From Gossypium raimondii (Eukaryota; Streptophyta; Magnoliopsida; Malvales; Malvaceae), in contig NC_068575.1 of NCBI RefSeq assembly GCF_025698545.1, positions 53,577,980 through 53,641,979 of the forward strand: a stretch of 64,000 bases of DNA, given 5' to 3'. Numbering within the stretch: position 1 is the first letter of the stretch; every line of letters starts with the position of its first letter. Below are positions 34,057 through 46,657 of the stretch, one piece after another. The position numbers and the translations under genes are program-made. Under the pieces are notes generated by a model. The model saw nothing but the letters and a program-made list of their open reading frames with translations, searched no databases and was not told the DNA's origin.

Positions 34057-35647
34057 GAAAACGTGCCTTATAGAATGTGTTTTCCTTTCTCTCTCAAAAA
34101 ACAACGTAGATCAGTAAATTTTAAAAATTTCAACATACTTTCTCAATTGTGTTTTTTAGCATATTTTGATAAATTAACCAGTTTAAATTATTGTAGAATA
34201 ATTAAATAAAACAATTAAATTCTATAAAAAACTCTTTTTTATTCGAGTAATTGACACTATGAAAAGGGGTCATGCTTTTTTAAAGAAAAGTCGCCTTTCG
34301 ACCCAATTCAACTGAAGAGAAGAAGCCAATAATTGTTTCTAAAGTTGCCTTTCGATCCAATTAATTGAAGGAGGTCCAAATCCATTTTAAGAACATGTCA
34401 AGAGCATGCCAATATGACCTTTAAAACAATTTACATCCATTCAAGATCAAGTCAGACGACCATTAGATCAAAGTCAAACTAAAGAGGAATTTTCTTTGTA
34501 AAGAAAATTTCAGAAATTGTAACTTTCTTTTAAATTTTCAATAAAATTAATTTCGAATTTTCAAATAAACTTTTAACTCGAAATTTGTGTCTACACCGTG
34601 CACTATACATGTAAGAAAACTAGGTTTTTTTATATTTTAAATATTTTTATGATTATCTAAAAAATCACTACGAGGATGAATTTAGGTAAATTGTCGTTTG
34701 AATTTCTAGATTCGATTTTTAAATTTATTTTAAAAAACATTTATTTATTAGTTTTTTAATATTTGCTAATGCAACATTTTATCACATCAGCATAATATAT
34801 ATGTGACAGTCACTTGTCACCGCTCGATTAATCTATCAACCACATTAATAAAAATTTAATTATTTAAAAATTCAATTAACTGCAAATTCATCAGGCTAAA
34901 TTGATTTTTTTTCAACTATTCATATTTACTTTAAAATTTGCCAGTTCCAGTGCCAGCCGTGTGCTTTACGTGCTCACCACTCCAGTTTACAAACAAAAAT
35001 CCCTCGTTGCCTTTTAGAAAAAAGTCATTGACCTAAGCAGAGGCCAGAGTCAAACTCCGCCCTCTCTCTATTATCTGTTCCGAATCTATTATTGGTTGAA
35101 ACATCATCACCTACCCTGCTCCCTCAATTCAACCACTTGGATTCCGACACGAATCACATGGTCGTCCATATCAGCAAATGGACCCACTAAATCCAACCAA
35201 TCACAGGAAAAAGAAAAAGATATTGTGATTGGATCAAATTCTCCGATATTTTAGCCAAACACCAATTGATTCATTCATCTATTTTTTTTGTCCGAACCAA
35301 ATAGGTTAAACAAACCCCTAAACCGAAAATATCTATCGTTGAAAAGCCTAAAACTAGAAACAAAACTACAAAGTCGAGTAGAACTCAAACAGTACTGACA
35401 CGAGTGGGCGTAGATATCAATGTCTGAAGTAGATAGATACACTTCGGCTCTTCTTATCTCATAGGGCAAAACGAAAACACCATACTTTCTCCTTCACTCT
35501 CCTCCATCCCACTTTCATTTGCCCCCCCCCTCCCCTTCCTTTTCATTATCGAATCCGTTATAGCTAGCTAATCTCTCCTCCACCCTCGCTTTCCAGTATA
35601 CCACTTAAGTCTTCTTTTTTTTGTCTCATAAAATTGAAAATCATTGA
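34057..35647. other. Intergenic and GUN1 promoter region
   Basis: No gene seen. The left part is AT-rich; from about 34940 the composition becomes more gene-like. A homopolymer C run (35522-35530) and pyrimidine-rich leader sequence precede the GUN1 ATG at 35648. No clear TATA box was identified. Confidence 0.5.
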
Positions 35648-38600
35648 ATGGCGTCAACGCCACCGCACTGTTCAATCACAGCTTCAACAAAGTCCTACAA
35701 GAACCGTCAATACCCAAAAAATCATTTCAAAAACCACCAGAATAACCACCGGAATCATCCTCTTCCCCGAAAGTTTTCCCTTTCCAACCCCCTTCCTTCA
35801 CCTTGCAATGCAGCGAAACACACCGCCGCCGCAGCATCCGCCTCCACCGTCCGCGCTCCCCTCTCGCAGGTCTCCACCCCTTTCCCTTCCCTCGATCCCG
35901 ATTTCTCTGGCCGCCGGTCGACTCGGTTTGTCTCAAAAATGCACTTGGGCCGTCCCAAAACCAGTATCAACACCCGCCACACCTCTATAGCTGAAGAAGT
36001 CCTTCAACTCGCCTTACATAACGCTCTAGCTGGCCTTGAAAGCATTCTCGTCTCCTTCGAATCTAAGCTTAGCGGCTCCGATGACTACACTTTCTTGCTT
36101 CGAGAGCTTGGAAACAGAAGTGAGTATGAAAAAGCCATTAAATGTTTTAACTTCGCGGTTAGAAGGGAGACCAGGAGAACTGAGCAAGGGAAACTAGCTA
36201 CTGCCATGATTAGTATTCTTGGTAGATTAGGAAAAGTGGAACTTGCCAGGGGCGTCTTCCATACTGCTTTAAATGAGGGTTATGGAAAGACTGTTTATGC
36301 TTTCTCTGCTCTAATTAGTGCTTTCGGAAGAAGTGGGTATTGTGATGAGGCCTTAAAGGTTTTCGATTCCATGAAAAACTATGGGTTGAAGCCTAATCTA
36401 GTTATTTATAATGCTGTGATTGATGCTTGTGGGAAAGGAGGATTGGAGTTTAAAAGAGTCGTGGAGATTTTTGATGAGATGTTAAGGAGCGGTGTGCAGC
36501 CAGATCGAATCACTTTTAATTCCTTGCTTGCGGTTTGTAGTAGAGGGGGTTTATGGGAGGCTGCTAGTAATTTGTTTAGTGAGATGGTTGATAGAGGGAT
36601 TGATCGAGATATTTTCACTTATAATACATTTTTGGATGCAGTTTGTAAAGGTGGACAAATGGATTTGGCTTTTGAGATTATGGCAGAAATGCCTGCTAAA
36701 AACATTTTCCCTAATGTTATTACCTATAGTACCATGGTTGATGGGTATGCAAAGGCTGGTAGATTTGATGATGCACTCAATTTGTTCAATGAAATGAAAT
36801 TTTTGGGTATTGGTTTGGATAGAGTTTCATATAATACTTTACTTTCTATTTATGCAAAGCTTGGTAGGTTTGAGGAGGCTCTAGATATTTGCAGGGAGAT
36901 GGAGGATTCAGGGATGAGGAGAGATGTTGTTACTTACAATGCACTTTTGGGTGGATACGGAAAACAAGGAAAGTATGATGAAGTTAGAGCACTGTTTGAT
37001 GAAATGAAAGCTCAAAAGGTGTCACCTAATTTATTAACTTACTCCACAGTGATTGATGTGTATTCGAAGGGTGGTTTGTATGACGAGGCTATGGATGTTT
37101 TTAGGGAGTTTAAGCGGGCAGGATTGAAGGCTGATGTTGTACTATACAGTGCATTAATCGATGCTTTATGCAAGAATGGGTTGGTGGAATATGCTGTATC
37201 CTTGCTTGATGAGATGACAAAGGAAGGGATTAGGCCTAATGTTGTTACATACAATTCTATCATTGATGCTTTTGGTCGGTCTGCAACTTCAGAACATGTG
37301 TTTGATGCTGGTGGGATCCGTGAGTCACTAGCTGACTCTTCTTCTTCATTGGTCATCAAGCAATGTATTCATGGCAGGGCAGTAGATAGGGAGGATAACC
37401 GGATTGTAAAAATTTTTGGGCAGCTGGCCGCTGAAAAAGGAGGCCAAGCAAAGAAGGATTTTGGTGGCAAGCGGGAAATCCTGTGCATCTTGGGAATTTT
37501 TCAGAAGATGCATGAGCTAGAAATTAGACCAAATGTTGTCACCTTCTCAGCCATCCTAAACGCATGCAGGTATAATTATTTGCTTTTTCCTTTGCCTGTC
37601 AATTCATTTGTTCCTTTTCATATCTTGTTCAGTGAAAAATCTGGACTTAGTGCAATAGTCCCAGTGTCCTGTTTCTTTCTAGCTCCATTGAGCATTTTTG
37701 GCAATTTCATGTGTATGTTTAAATCTATTTGATGCCGTGACTTGAAAGGTTCATTCCTTTTTTTATACTTGTGCTTAAAATTTTCTCAGCTATGTATGAG
37801 CACGGCAATTGCTTGTTATTAAAGTCTAGAGCCTGAGTTGTCATTGCCTAATGCAGGAATGATATATGTGCACTATGATTACTGACTATGTTCTAGCTGT
37901 TAAAGAAAAATAATATTGTCTGAAACTTGATTTTCGTTCCATTAGCTTACTCATTATCCACTTGCATTGAACAAATCAAGCGGCCTCGAGATTTACTTGA
38001 TTTTTCAGGTTTATTTTATTTGCAAATAGTGGGAGTTTATTTGTGAATTTTCCTCTTTTCTTGTTGTACGTATTAAATAATATTGATCTGGAAAACATGG
38101 ATGATCATTTGAATTTATTGCCTTGGATGCAGTCGCTGTGATTCCTTTGAGGATGCTTCAATGTTGTTGGAAGAGCTCCGGTTGTTTGATAATCAGGTCT
38201 ATGGTGTTGCCTATGGTCTTCTTATGGGCTATAGGGAGAATGTTTGGATCCAAGCTCAATCCCTATTTGATGAAGTGAAGTTGATGGACTCTTCAACTGC
38301 TTCTGCCTTTTATAATGCTCTGACTGACATGCTGTGGCACTTTGGTCAGGTTAGCTTTTTGTAATGCTGTTGCTCCGCTAGTTTGATACACTTGTAGCTC
38401 ACTTCTCTTCCGCTATATTTATGATTTCTGAAACTTGTATAATTTAATAGCTTGACACTATTACTATTTTGCTGTACAGAAACGGGGAGCCCAGCTGGTT
38501 GTGCTTGAAGGAAAACGCCGGCAAGTGTGGGACAATGTATGGTCTAATTCTTGCTTAGATTTGCATCTTATGTCCTCTGGTGCGGCTAGAGCAATGGTGC

Positions 38601-39021
38601 ATTCATGGTTGTTAAACATACATTCTACTGTTTTTGAAGGTCATGAATTGCCGAAGCTGTTAAGGTAACCAAAGTGGTTTTGCATTTAATGAACTGATTA
38701 ACTTGTTCCCTATACCTTCTTGATTCAAAAATGAATTTGTTTCCTTGTTTTTCCAGCATTTTGACAGGTTGGGGCAAACATAGCAAAGTAGTCGGTGATG
38801 GTGCACTAAGGCGAGCTGTTGAGGCACTCCTTACTGGCATGGGTGCACCCTTTCAGCTTGCCAAGTGTAACTTAGGTAGATTCGTCTCGACAGGTCCTGT
38901 AGTTACAGCCTGGTTAAGAGAATCTGGCACCAAAAACTTGCTTGTTCTTCATGATAATAGAACACAGCCTGAAAACACAAGGTTTGAAGAAATCTCAAAT
39001 TTACAGACACTTACTTTATAG
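35648..39021 (+). CDS. GUN1: GUN1, chloroplast PPR-SMR retrograde-signalling protein
   Basis: Four coding exons: 35648-37569, 38133-38349, 38480-38664, 38757-39021; phases agree and give 862 aa (the Arabidopsis protein is somewhat longer). The start MASTPPH matches GUN1. Residues 1 to about 80 are Ser/Pro/Thr-rich, a transit peptide, followed by [20 protein letters not shown]. About eleven PPR motifs lie roughly between residues 180 and 590 (for example [60 protein letters not shown]). A later PPR segment [15 protein letters not shown] spans the first intron. The C-terminal SMR domain has [20 protein letters not shown] and [23 protein letters not shown]1 integrates plastid stress signals that repress nuclear photosynthesis genes. 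Without splicing, the first exon runs 55 codons into the intron; the 694-codon reading is not the real end. Confidence 0.95.
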
Positions 39022-42000
39022 TAGTATGTATAATATAATGAACCCTTTATTTAAAACTTAAAAAAGAGTTTTCCTCATGTAAATTTTACAAATTATCGAA
39101 GAATTGACGTTCGTGTCTCTATCTCGCTTGCTATCTCCTTTCGCCTGTTAATGTAGGCACTAATGCATCGTTTGCTCTCAGTTTTGAACTGGGTATTTGT
39201 TGTACTGTTTCGAGTTAGCTTGGTCAAATCCAAGGTTCATGGAAGAACCAAGCTTTCAACTTCATGTGCCATGCATGTTTAATCACGTGTCACTAGAGTG
39301 CATTACATTTTTAAGAAGAGATATAAGTTGGAACTTTGAAAGTAACAGTGTTGACCCTAAATAAAACATGAAAAATGTTGTTTCATGATGGCTTGGCTCC
39401 TATAATACAGCACCTACATTTCTTGGCTTGATGGTTCAGTAATAGCTAATTATTGGAGGACTGTGATCTTTCTAGCTAATCTCAAATTGAAGTTTAGCAT
39501 TATTAGATTTGTTGATGTGCCACTATGAGTTGGTAATCAAAAAATATTTTATACGAATTAAACACGGCCGACTGTCTGTACTGAATCTCCATTGTCTGGG
39601 GTTTCAAGTTTTTCATGATGTATTTAATTTTAATAATAAATCAGGCAGGATATACAAAAATAATAACATGTACCTTTATAAATTAATGCATACAGTATTT
39701 TTACTTCTAAAAATATAAATAAAATTGAGCATGAAATGAAAATATAAAAATAACAACTTATATTTATAAGTTTAAATTAATAATTTTACACTACAATACT
39801 TTCAATTTTGTCTCTTCGTTTTCCTCTCTTTCCCTTCTAGTCACATCTACGGTGCTACTGCTACCCTTATATAGTTGTTATACATATCATAAATTATAGA
39901 CTCGGATTGGCTGAAGCGAGCCTAGAATGAAAAGCATCTTATCTAAGGCCTGGCCCATGTGCGCTTGGTTCAACAGAAGAGGATCATAGCAGGCCCAGCT
40001 GGGTTCAGTTAGCTAGCCCCAAAGCAATAGGTTTAATCGTCTTAGCGGCGGGAGGTGCAGAGCAATACTTTTCCCGGCTCTTACTTCTCACCTCATCTCA
40101 CCAACTGTAAAATAATTCACGAGATGGATATTGCTGGCGTGGCGTCACATTCAAAAACCTTAAATTAGGGTTCATCACACCCTCCTTTCTAAACAATACA
40201 CTATTATAAAGAGGCATAAACCTTTCCAGCTTTCCCTTGTCACTCAAAGCAAAACACACACACGCAAAAAGAGGAGGCATATTTCAGGTTTGTGTATGAA
40301 TCTAATAAAACCATAAGCTAGAAAAAGAAGATGGAAAGGTGGATTTGTTTCATGTTAGATTCACGCACAAACTCGTAATCTGTCTTTTCATTTCACCGCC
40401 TCATCGTTTCTTCAAGTTGTTATCTGTCAACATCCTTTTTCTTTTTACCCCTCTTCCATAAATTGCCAATTTTAGCTCTTTAATTGTGGAGAACAAAAAG
40501 GGAAACAGATAGTTGATGCAAGCCTGCATGTTGAGTTAAAAGAGGCGTCGACTCTCTAAAATTTCAGGGTAATGTTGTCTAATTTTACTACTTTTATTTA
40601 ATAATTAATGGTTGTTTTTGGGAATTATTGTAGGATTTGATTTTTTTTTTTAATCTCAGTTTGGTGAAGTGACTTGAATCAAACAATAATAGGAAAACAA
40701 GGTAAAAAAAATGGTGATTGGAAACGAGATTATGATTCGACTTTTCTAGTAGTTCTGTCCAGCAAAACACCATACTCTTTCAATGCAAACTAGGTAGATG
40801 AAGTTGTTGAAAACTTTTGATATTTTATTTTCATCCTTTTTTGATCTTGCATCATCAATTAGATATCGCTATGAATTTCCTTTCCAACCTGATTAAAAAA
40901 AAACTACTTCTCTTTGAAAGCTGGCACGAATTGAAGAAACAATTCCTTTCTATTCATTTTAGTTATGTAATTCCTTAAAATTTTGCTGACCAGCATGTGT
41001 AATCCTCTGCCACGAAATCTTAAAGAATTTCATGCCCTTTTGAGTATGGCAGACGTGGTCAAGTAGTTTTCGATGAATATTTGTATTGGCTTGACCTTTG
41101 GGATTGCGATAGGGTGAAATATATAGCCCATTGCATTCCAGCTTCATTGAAGTAGTTCTGGGCATCCAAAACTAAACCCTGAACAGAAACCCGTTCTTTG
41201 GATAACATTTGTTCCTTGTTCCTTTGGGACTGCGATTGAGGGGAACTATATAGGAATGGTGCAAACCAGCTTCATTGAAGTAGGGCTTGGGATTCAAAAC
41301 TAACTCTGAAGGGAAACTGATATTTGTGTCATGGGCCGTAGATCAAAGCCTGTGACGAGTGCATATGGAATTCGTTGCATGGAACCTCTCATGAAGGTCA
41401 ACTGATCAAATGAGACTCGTTTAATTCACGTGAAATGATCCGATTCGTGTAACAATGAAAAATTCATCAGTAGCTCTATCATAGTAATTGTTGTAAATCT
41501 TAAAAAGATAAAGATATATAGACTTTAAATTCTTTGGGACTCTCATCTTGTAGATAAGCATTAATCTTAGTCATCGATATAATTCGATCTGTACCATTGA
41601 ATATAAGGAAGTTTAATTTTAAATAGAGACATTCTCCTCATTTGTAACACTCGAGCATTTACTCAAACACCTAATGTGCATTATTTTTTTATGGCTTTAC
41701 TATTCATTCGTGACTTCTTAATCCAATTCTCATTTTTCGAAACTAAAATTTACTTAGGTCACATCGTTTGTCAGACTAAAGTTCTAGTCCCATGATACAT
41801 GTAATATGATGTATGTGTTTAAAAACCAACCTCGTATGCTTCTCCTTTCCAAAAAATCAATATGCCGAGGAAAATCTTTCTACGTACGCAAATGTTAAGC
41901 TTCATTTGCCACATTAAACAATTCTAGGAGGAAGATTGTATGTCTAAGTAGAAGGACCATATTGATAAGGGATGCCATCAAGAGCCCCTAACAGAAGTAG

Positions 42001-42193
42001 AATTCTGGGACACTTGTATTCAGTGTCCTCCGTTCTATTTTTATCCTTCTCACCAGATGGCTACTAATTGCCAAGTTCTGTAAATTGATTTAGCCATCCT
42101 TTGGTGGGTCTTTGGAAATATCAGAGTTTTTTTTTAGATCTTTCAATCCATATTCTGTCTCTTCAACTTTCTTTGCCTTCCGTTAGATGTCAT
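39022..42193. other. Intergenic, no gene seen; one locally duplicated segment
   Basis: Contains the GUN1 3' region, then AT-rich DNA and a slightly GC-richer patch near 39900-40300. Two related segments lie in tandem at about 41090-41190 and 41220-41310: both have CCTTTGGGA.TGCGAT, then (C/A)CCAGCTTCATTGAAGTAG, then AACTAA.C.CTGAA. I recognise no coding or structural RNA gene. Confidence 0.45.
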
Positions 42194-42815
42194 TAGGAAT
42201 GAGCGTTAAATCGAATTAAATGAAAAAATTTTAAGTTGATCGAGTTGACGAATTCTATTTTATCATCTTTAATCGATTTGAAATTTTCTCGAATCGAGTC
42301 GAGTCGAGTGAGATGGGATTCGAACCAAATTGAATATATTTGTTCGAGCTAAATTTAAAAAATGGCTTTGGGTCCTTGTAACCATTGTCACCCACCATAA
42401 TTAAATTTGTTATTAACTTTTATCCCCTCGTAATTTATTTATTTGTCACCATGTATTTTGAAACTAAAAAATATATTAAATGTAAAAAATGTGATTTTTT
42501 AATAAAAGTTACTTTAAAAATAAAATATAAAATTGATACCAACAGAAAATTTTAAGTATCATTAATAAGTTTTTGGAGTTTGGAGGAAAGTTTTGGGGGA
42601 AAAACAAAAGGGAAGCACATTGGTTTGGTATTTGATTTATTCAAATTATTCGAGTTATTCGAATTCGAAAATTCTCGATTCGAAATTGAAATTTGAAAAA
42701 AAATCGGATTGAGTCGATTAACTTAATTAATTTAATTTGAATAATTTGAAATTTATTTATTTTTTTTGATTTTTTCAAATTGAATTGAATTTTACTCGCG
42801 GATCATTCATTAGCA
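42194..42815. repeat. Interspersed repeat rich in TCGAATT motifs (hAT-MITE-like)
   Basis: Begins TAGGAATGAGCG and ends, in reverse complement, TAATGAATGATCCG, weakly inverted termini. The interior is full of TCGAA, CGAATTCGAA and GAGTCGAGTCGAG phrases typical of a common small non-autonomous element of dicots. No clear 8-bp target duplication is visible (GATGTCAT versus GCATTCAC). Confidence 0.45.
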
Positions 42816-44727
42816 TTCACAAATAAGTTTCTGATTTTTAATAGTAATACCAATAGAAAACTCAATTTTATGTTACAACCTGATTGAAATTGGTCAGTTT
42901 GCAGTCTTTTCCTTGGTTTGAACTTTGAAGAGTCATCTTTGATAGAAATATGGCATTTTGACTCCTACGTACTAAAGGAAAAGACTTGCTAACTTATTCT
43001 TGTCGTATTTGAAATGCTTTTCCTCATAAGGAGTAACCAATAGCATAAACCAACTACTCTGTTTTTTCTATTTTGGAATGTTGTCACCCTTTTATGGCAT
43101 TACTGGTTTTTACTCTTGTATCACATATGCTATGGGTAGCCATCTAAGGCAGATTTATTATAAGCTCTGTCGATGTTTCATTAATTATAGATTCTTTTCC
43201 AAGCTTAGTGCAATTGCAATGTGCCAGTAATTAATGGTTCTGCAAACGACGTTAAGAAATTTTCTTCTATAAATTGCTTAAATATGAACTTTTAGTAAGA
43301 TTTCCAAAACAAGAGCTGACACTTGCTTTTTGGTTTCTATAGTTTGCTTCCACCAGGATTTGCTCCTTGCCTTTATTTGATGAAGGAAGCAGAAAATTGA
43401 ACATATCTTCTGGTGGGTGATTTTTTGCAAACATTGAGCACCACATGATTCTGTATCGTTGATACTTGAACCTGACATATGAAAAAGGAGAGTTATGAAT
43501 CTTTGGTTGCAGCAGAAATGGCTTCTATAATCTAGGGTGTTAGGGTCACCTTTTCAGGTTCTCTCTCGCCTCATTCATAAAGTTTGTTTTACATTTTGGT
43601 ATTAATCCTGGTGTCATTTTTCCTGATTAGGGAGCTTCTGAACAGAATAGGTGATATAAATTTAATGTTATTACTTTAGTCAATTTAAGTAAAGGATATA
43701 TAACCTAAAAACATCTAGTTTTGAACATGTCAATTATGTCATATACTGATACTGGCAACTAGAGTGAGCATTCTTATAATCCTATTTACGATCTCTTGAC
43801 TAGAGGGGGACTCACTTTTATAATTTTCTCCTCTTACAATTCAGCAGTAAGACTGAGCTTGGTACAGCTCTTCCAACTTAAGGGGTTTCAATGAAATGCA
43901 GAAAAATTGAACTATGGACATGGTGTGTAAATTTCTATCTGCCCTTGTGTGTCCCTCTTTGTATGATTAGTAACATCGACCACCCAACTCTTAAGCTGGT
44001 CACCATGGTATCGCTCGGACGAGGATCCAGGTAGGATTTGAGAACTTTCGGTTATCCAAGTGCACATGAGCCGGAGGAAAGTTGTCTTTGATCTCTATGA
44101 AATGATGACAATTTGGTAGGGATTTTTGTTTTTCTTTTCTTGGAGGGGGTGATATGTGGATGCATTTTCAAACAAAGTTTAAGTTTAAGAAAAGATTTGG
44201 ATGGCCCGGCAAAGTAGAATGAAAGGGTAAAGGCTTAGACAGGACAGGATCTTTCCCTCGTGATATCAGGCAGTGTTTCAAGATGTGGAACCTTTCCACT
44301 GCCGTATGAACGCATCATTGTGGGAGCATCACCTTGCTAAGCTTTTAATACGCAACAATATCAAGTAATTTTAAACTTGTTAACCTTTTGCCTTTGGACG
44401 AAGTGTGTGATAAAGTTAAAACTTCGCATAAAACTGGAATTCGAAGCTAACAGAATAGTTGGCAAACTCTATGATGTTGTTGATGACGAACACCAACACG
44501 TTTTAATTGAGAAACAAAACTGGATGTGGAAAGAATTAAACAAGACCGACATTCTGGTCAGTCGTCATAGCCGAAATTTCCAATGAAGAAGAAATCGTGC
44601 AAAATGCGTCGGCACCTACCAAATTACAAACAAGGTAATCATATTGGACCAGCTAATAGATTATCAACTTCACCCATCTCGTTTTATTTTTTTAAAATAT
44701 TTTTATATTATGTAAATAAAAACCTCA
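42816..44727. other. Intergenic, no gene seen
   Basis: No recognised coding sequence or element boundary. Short frames at 43278-43478 (minus) and 44377-44586 (plus) have no family resemblance that I can see. Confidence 0.45.
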
Positions 44728-45106
44728 GGTAAATTATATCACAAATCACTCATTTATTGTCCTATTTCTTTTTTGTTACTGAATTATTGATTTTTCTTTT
44801 TAACTTGGTCACCTAACTAATCTAAATTATTATTATTTATTCATTTTCAATAAGTATCGTTAAATATCTTACGGATGATGTGGCAATTAAGAAATAGGTA
44901 TAATAATAAATTTAACTTTCGATTTCTATATATTATATTGATTTAATCATAATTTTTAAAAATTAACCCTAATAAAATATGTTTCTCATCTCTTCACCGA
45001 ACTCTCATCACCACCAGAGGACAATGCCCTTCTCTCAATTTCCTGGCTACGCAGATTCATCGATGTTTTCCTTTATTGCGAAGCTGAATTCTAGGCTATT
45101 CTCATT

Positions 45107-45463
45107 ATGGATTGTGACCCTTCCCAGCTCTCTAAGCCTCTTTTTGATCGCTTGATCCCTGAATTCCTAGAACGCGCTGTCAAGGCTTTGGACAATAGTA
45201 ACGCCGTTGCCAGTGGGGTTGACTCCGTTAGGTATTGCCAAAAATTGGTTGAGATTGCTATTTCAGCTTTGGACCAAACACCTATAGGGATCGCCATACC
45301 AAGCGAACAAAAAAGGCCTTACTTATGCTCCTCTCTTCAATGAACTTGAACGATAAAGAAGGCACCCATGTTAAAGCCACAAAAAGGAGTTGATCCTTTG
45401 GTCACCGAGGTGTTAACAAAGAGCAGGTTGTCGGATATTTTAGGTCACTTTCTTGGCAAGTGC
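45107..45463 (+). pseudogene. Unrecognised gene fragment interrupted by the Copia element
   Basis: An open frame from an ATG at 45107 gives a plausible protein (MDCDPSQLSKPLFDRLIPEF, then ERAVKALDNSNAV and QKLVEIAISALD), with codon use unlike the AT-rich surroundings. It stops at 45343. In another frame a second coding-like stretch (GVDPLVTEVLTKSRLSDILG) runs up to the insertion point. It continues beyond the element at 52838 as CLFGEAKLMMMM before stopping. So the Copia element landed inside it. I do not recognise the family. The frame change suggests either a missing intron or a captured, already broken fragment. Confidence 0.5.
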
Positions 45464-45468
45464 GGTTG

Positions 45469-45661
45469 TGTTAGATGCTATTTTGAATAAATTAAGTTTA
45501 GTCAAATCTTGTTTAGGAGTATTTGATTAGTTCCTATTTTCTAGGGATTTAGTATCAACTTAGTTGCTATTTTTTTGTTATTTTTAGTTGTACTTCATCC
45601 TATATAAAGGCTTGATTAATTGTTGAATAAACATGAGTTTTTTGTTTTTTATTTCTTAACA
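45469..45661 (+). repeat. Copia 5' LTR
   Basis: TGTTAGATGC...TTCTTAACA, TG...CA ends. It contains a TATATAAAGG promoter-like box (45600-45609). Confidence 0.9.
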
Positions 45662-45662
45662 T

Positions 45663-45676
45663 TGGTATCAAGAGCC
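45663..45676 (+). other. Copia primer-binding site (initiator Met tRNA)
   Basis: TGGTATCAAGAGCC, one base after the LTR, is the usual complement of the 3' end of plant initiator methionine tRNA (TGGTATCAGAGC) with one inserted A. Confidence 0.8.
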
Positions 45677-45751
45677 AAGTTAGCAAAACCGTGAGTGTGA
45701 GTGAAAGTAAAAAGTTGAGAGTTTAAAACAGCAAAGTTTGCAGCAGGAGCA

Positions 45752-46618
45752 ATGGCCACGGATAATTTTGTTCAACCAGCAATCCCATGCTTTGATGGTC
45801 ATTACGATCATTGGAGCATGTTGATGGAGATCTTCCTAAGGTCGAAAGAATATTGGGATGTTGTTTCTTCCGGCATTGTTGAACCGGAAGGAGCAACTTT
45901 GACACCAGCGCAACGATCAACTCATGAAGCGGCAAAGCTGAAGGATCTTAAAACAAAGAACTACCTGTTTCAAGCAATAGACAGGTCCATCATGGAGACA
46001 ATCCTTTGCAAGGACACTTCCAAACAAATTTGAGATTCTATGGAGAGGAAGTATCAAGGGTCTACAAGAGCAAGGAGGCAGCAGCTACAAGCTCTTCGTA
46101 CAGAATTTGAAACGCTACGAATGAATTCAGGGGAGTCAGTCACAAATTATTTTTCAAGAATGATGGCAATCGTCAATAAGATGCGGATCCATGGTGACAA
46201 GACGGGGGACACCGCCATTGTTGAAAAAATTCTTCGATCATTGACGCCGAAATTCAATTATGTTGTCTGCGCCATAGAAGAAGCCAATGACATTGAAGAA
46301 CTTTCAATTGATGAGATGCAAGGTTCGGTATTAGTTCATGAGAAGAAACTCCAACACCAAGACCAAGAGGAACAAGCATTGAGGGTAGCAACTAATTCAA
46401 AAAACCACGAACGTGGTAGAGGGAGGGGACGAGGATTCCACCAACGCAACAACTTCAACGATCAGAAAATAGAAGGCTCTTCCTCTGATTATACGAGAAG
46501 TAGAGGCCGAGGACGACGTTCAACAGGTTTCAGGCCAATCGACAAGTCTAAAGTTGAATGCTTTAGATGTCACAAGTATGGGCACTACAAATCTGAGTGT
46601 AGAACCAATCTCGAGTGA
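45752..46618 (+). pseudogene. Copia gag (broken)
   Basis: One frame interrupted by a TGA at 46031-46033 and ended by a TGA at 46616. It starts MATDNFVQPAIPCFDGHYDH and contains gag-typical segments and an Arg/Gly-rich tract (RGRGRGRGFHQ). Near its C-terminus is a CCHC zinc knuckle (CFRCHKYGHYKSEC). The first stop replaces what is normally a Trp, readable as TGG to TGA. Confidence 0.9.
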
Positions 46619-46657
46619 CATGTGGAGACAACGAATTTTGCTGTAGAAAAGGAAGAA

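Noticed and set aside
36406-37359. Antisense open frames in the GUN1 exon
   Set aside because: They are shadows of the PPR-coding frame; the sense frame has clear homology.
37570-37732. The long GUN1 frame continuing to 37732
   Set aside because: After 37569 the translation loses similarity to GUN1; a GT donor follows TGCAG and the SMR-encoding exons downstream join in phase.
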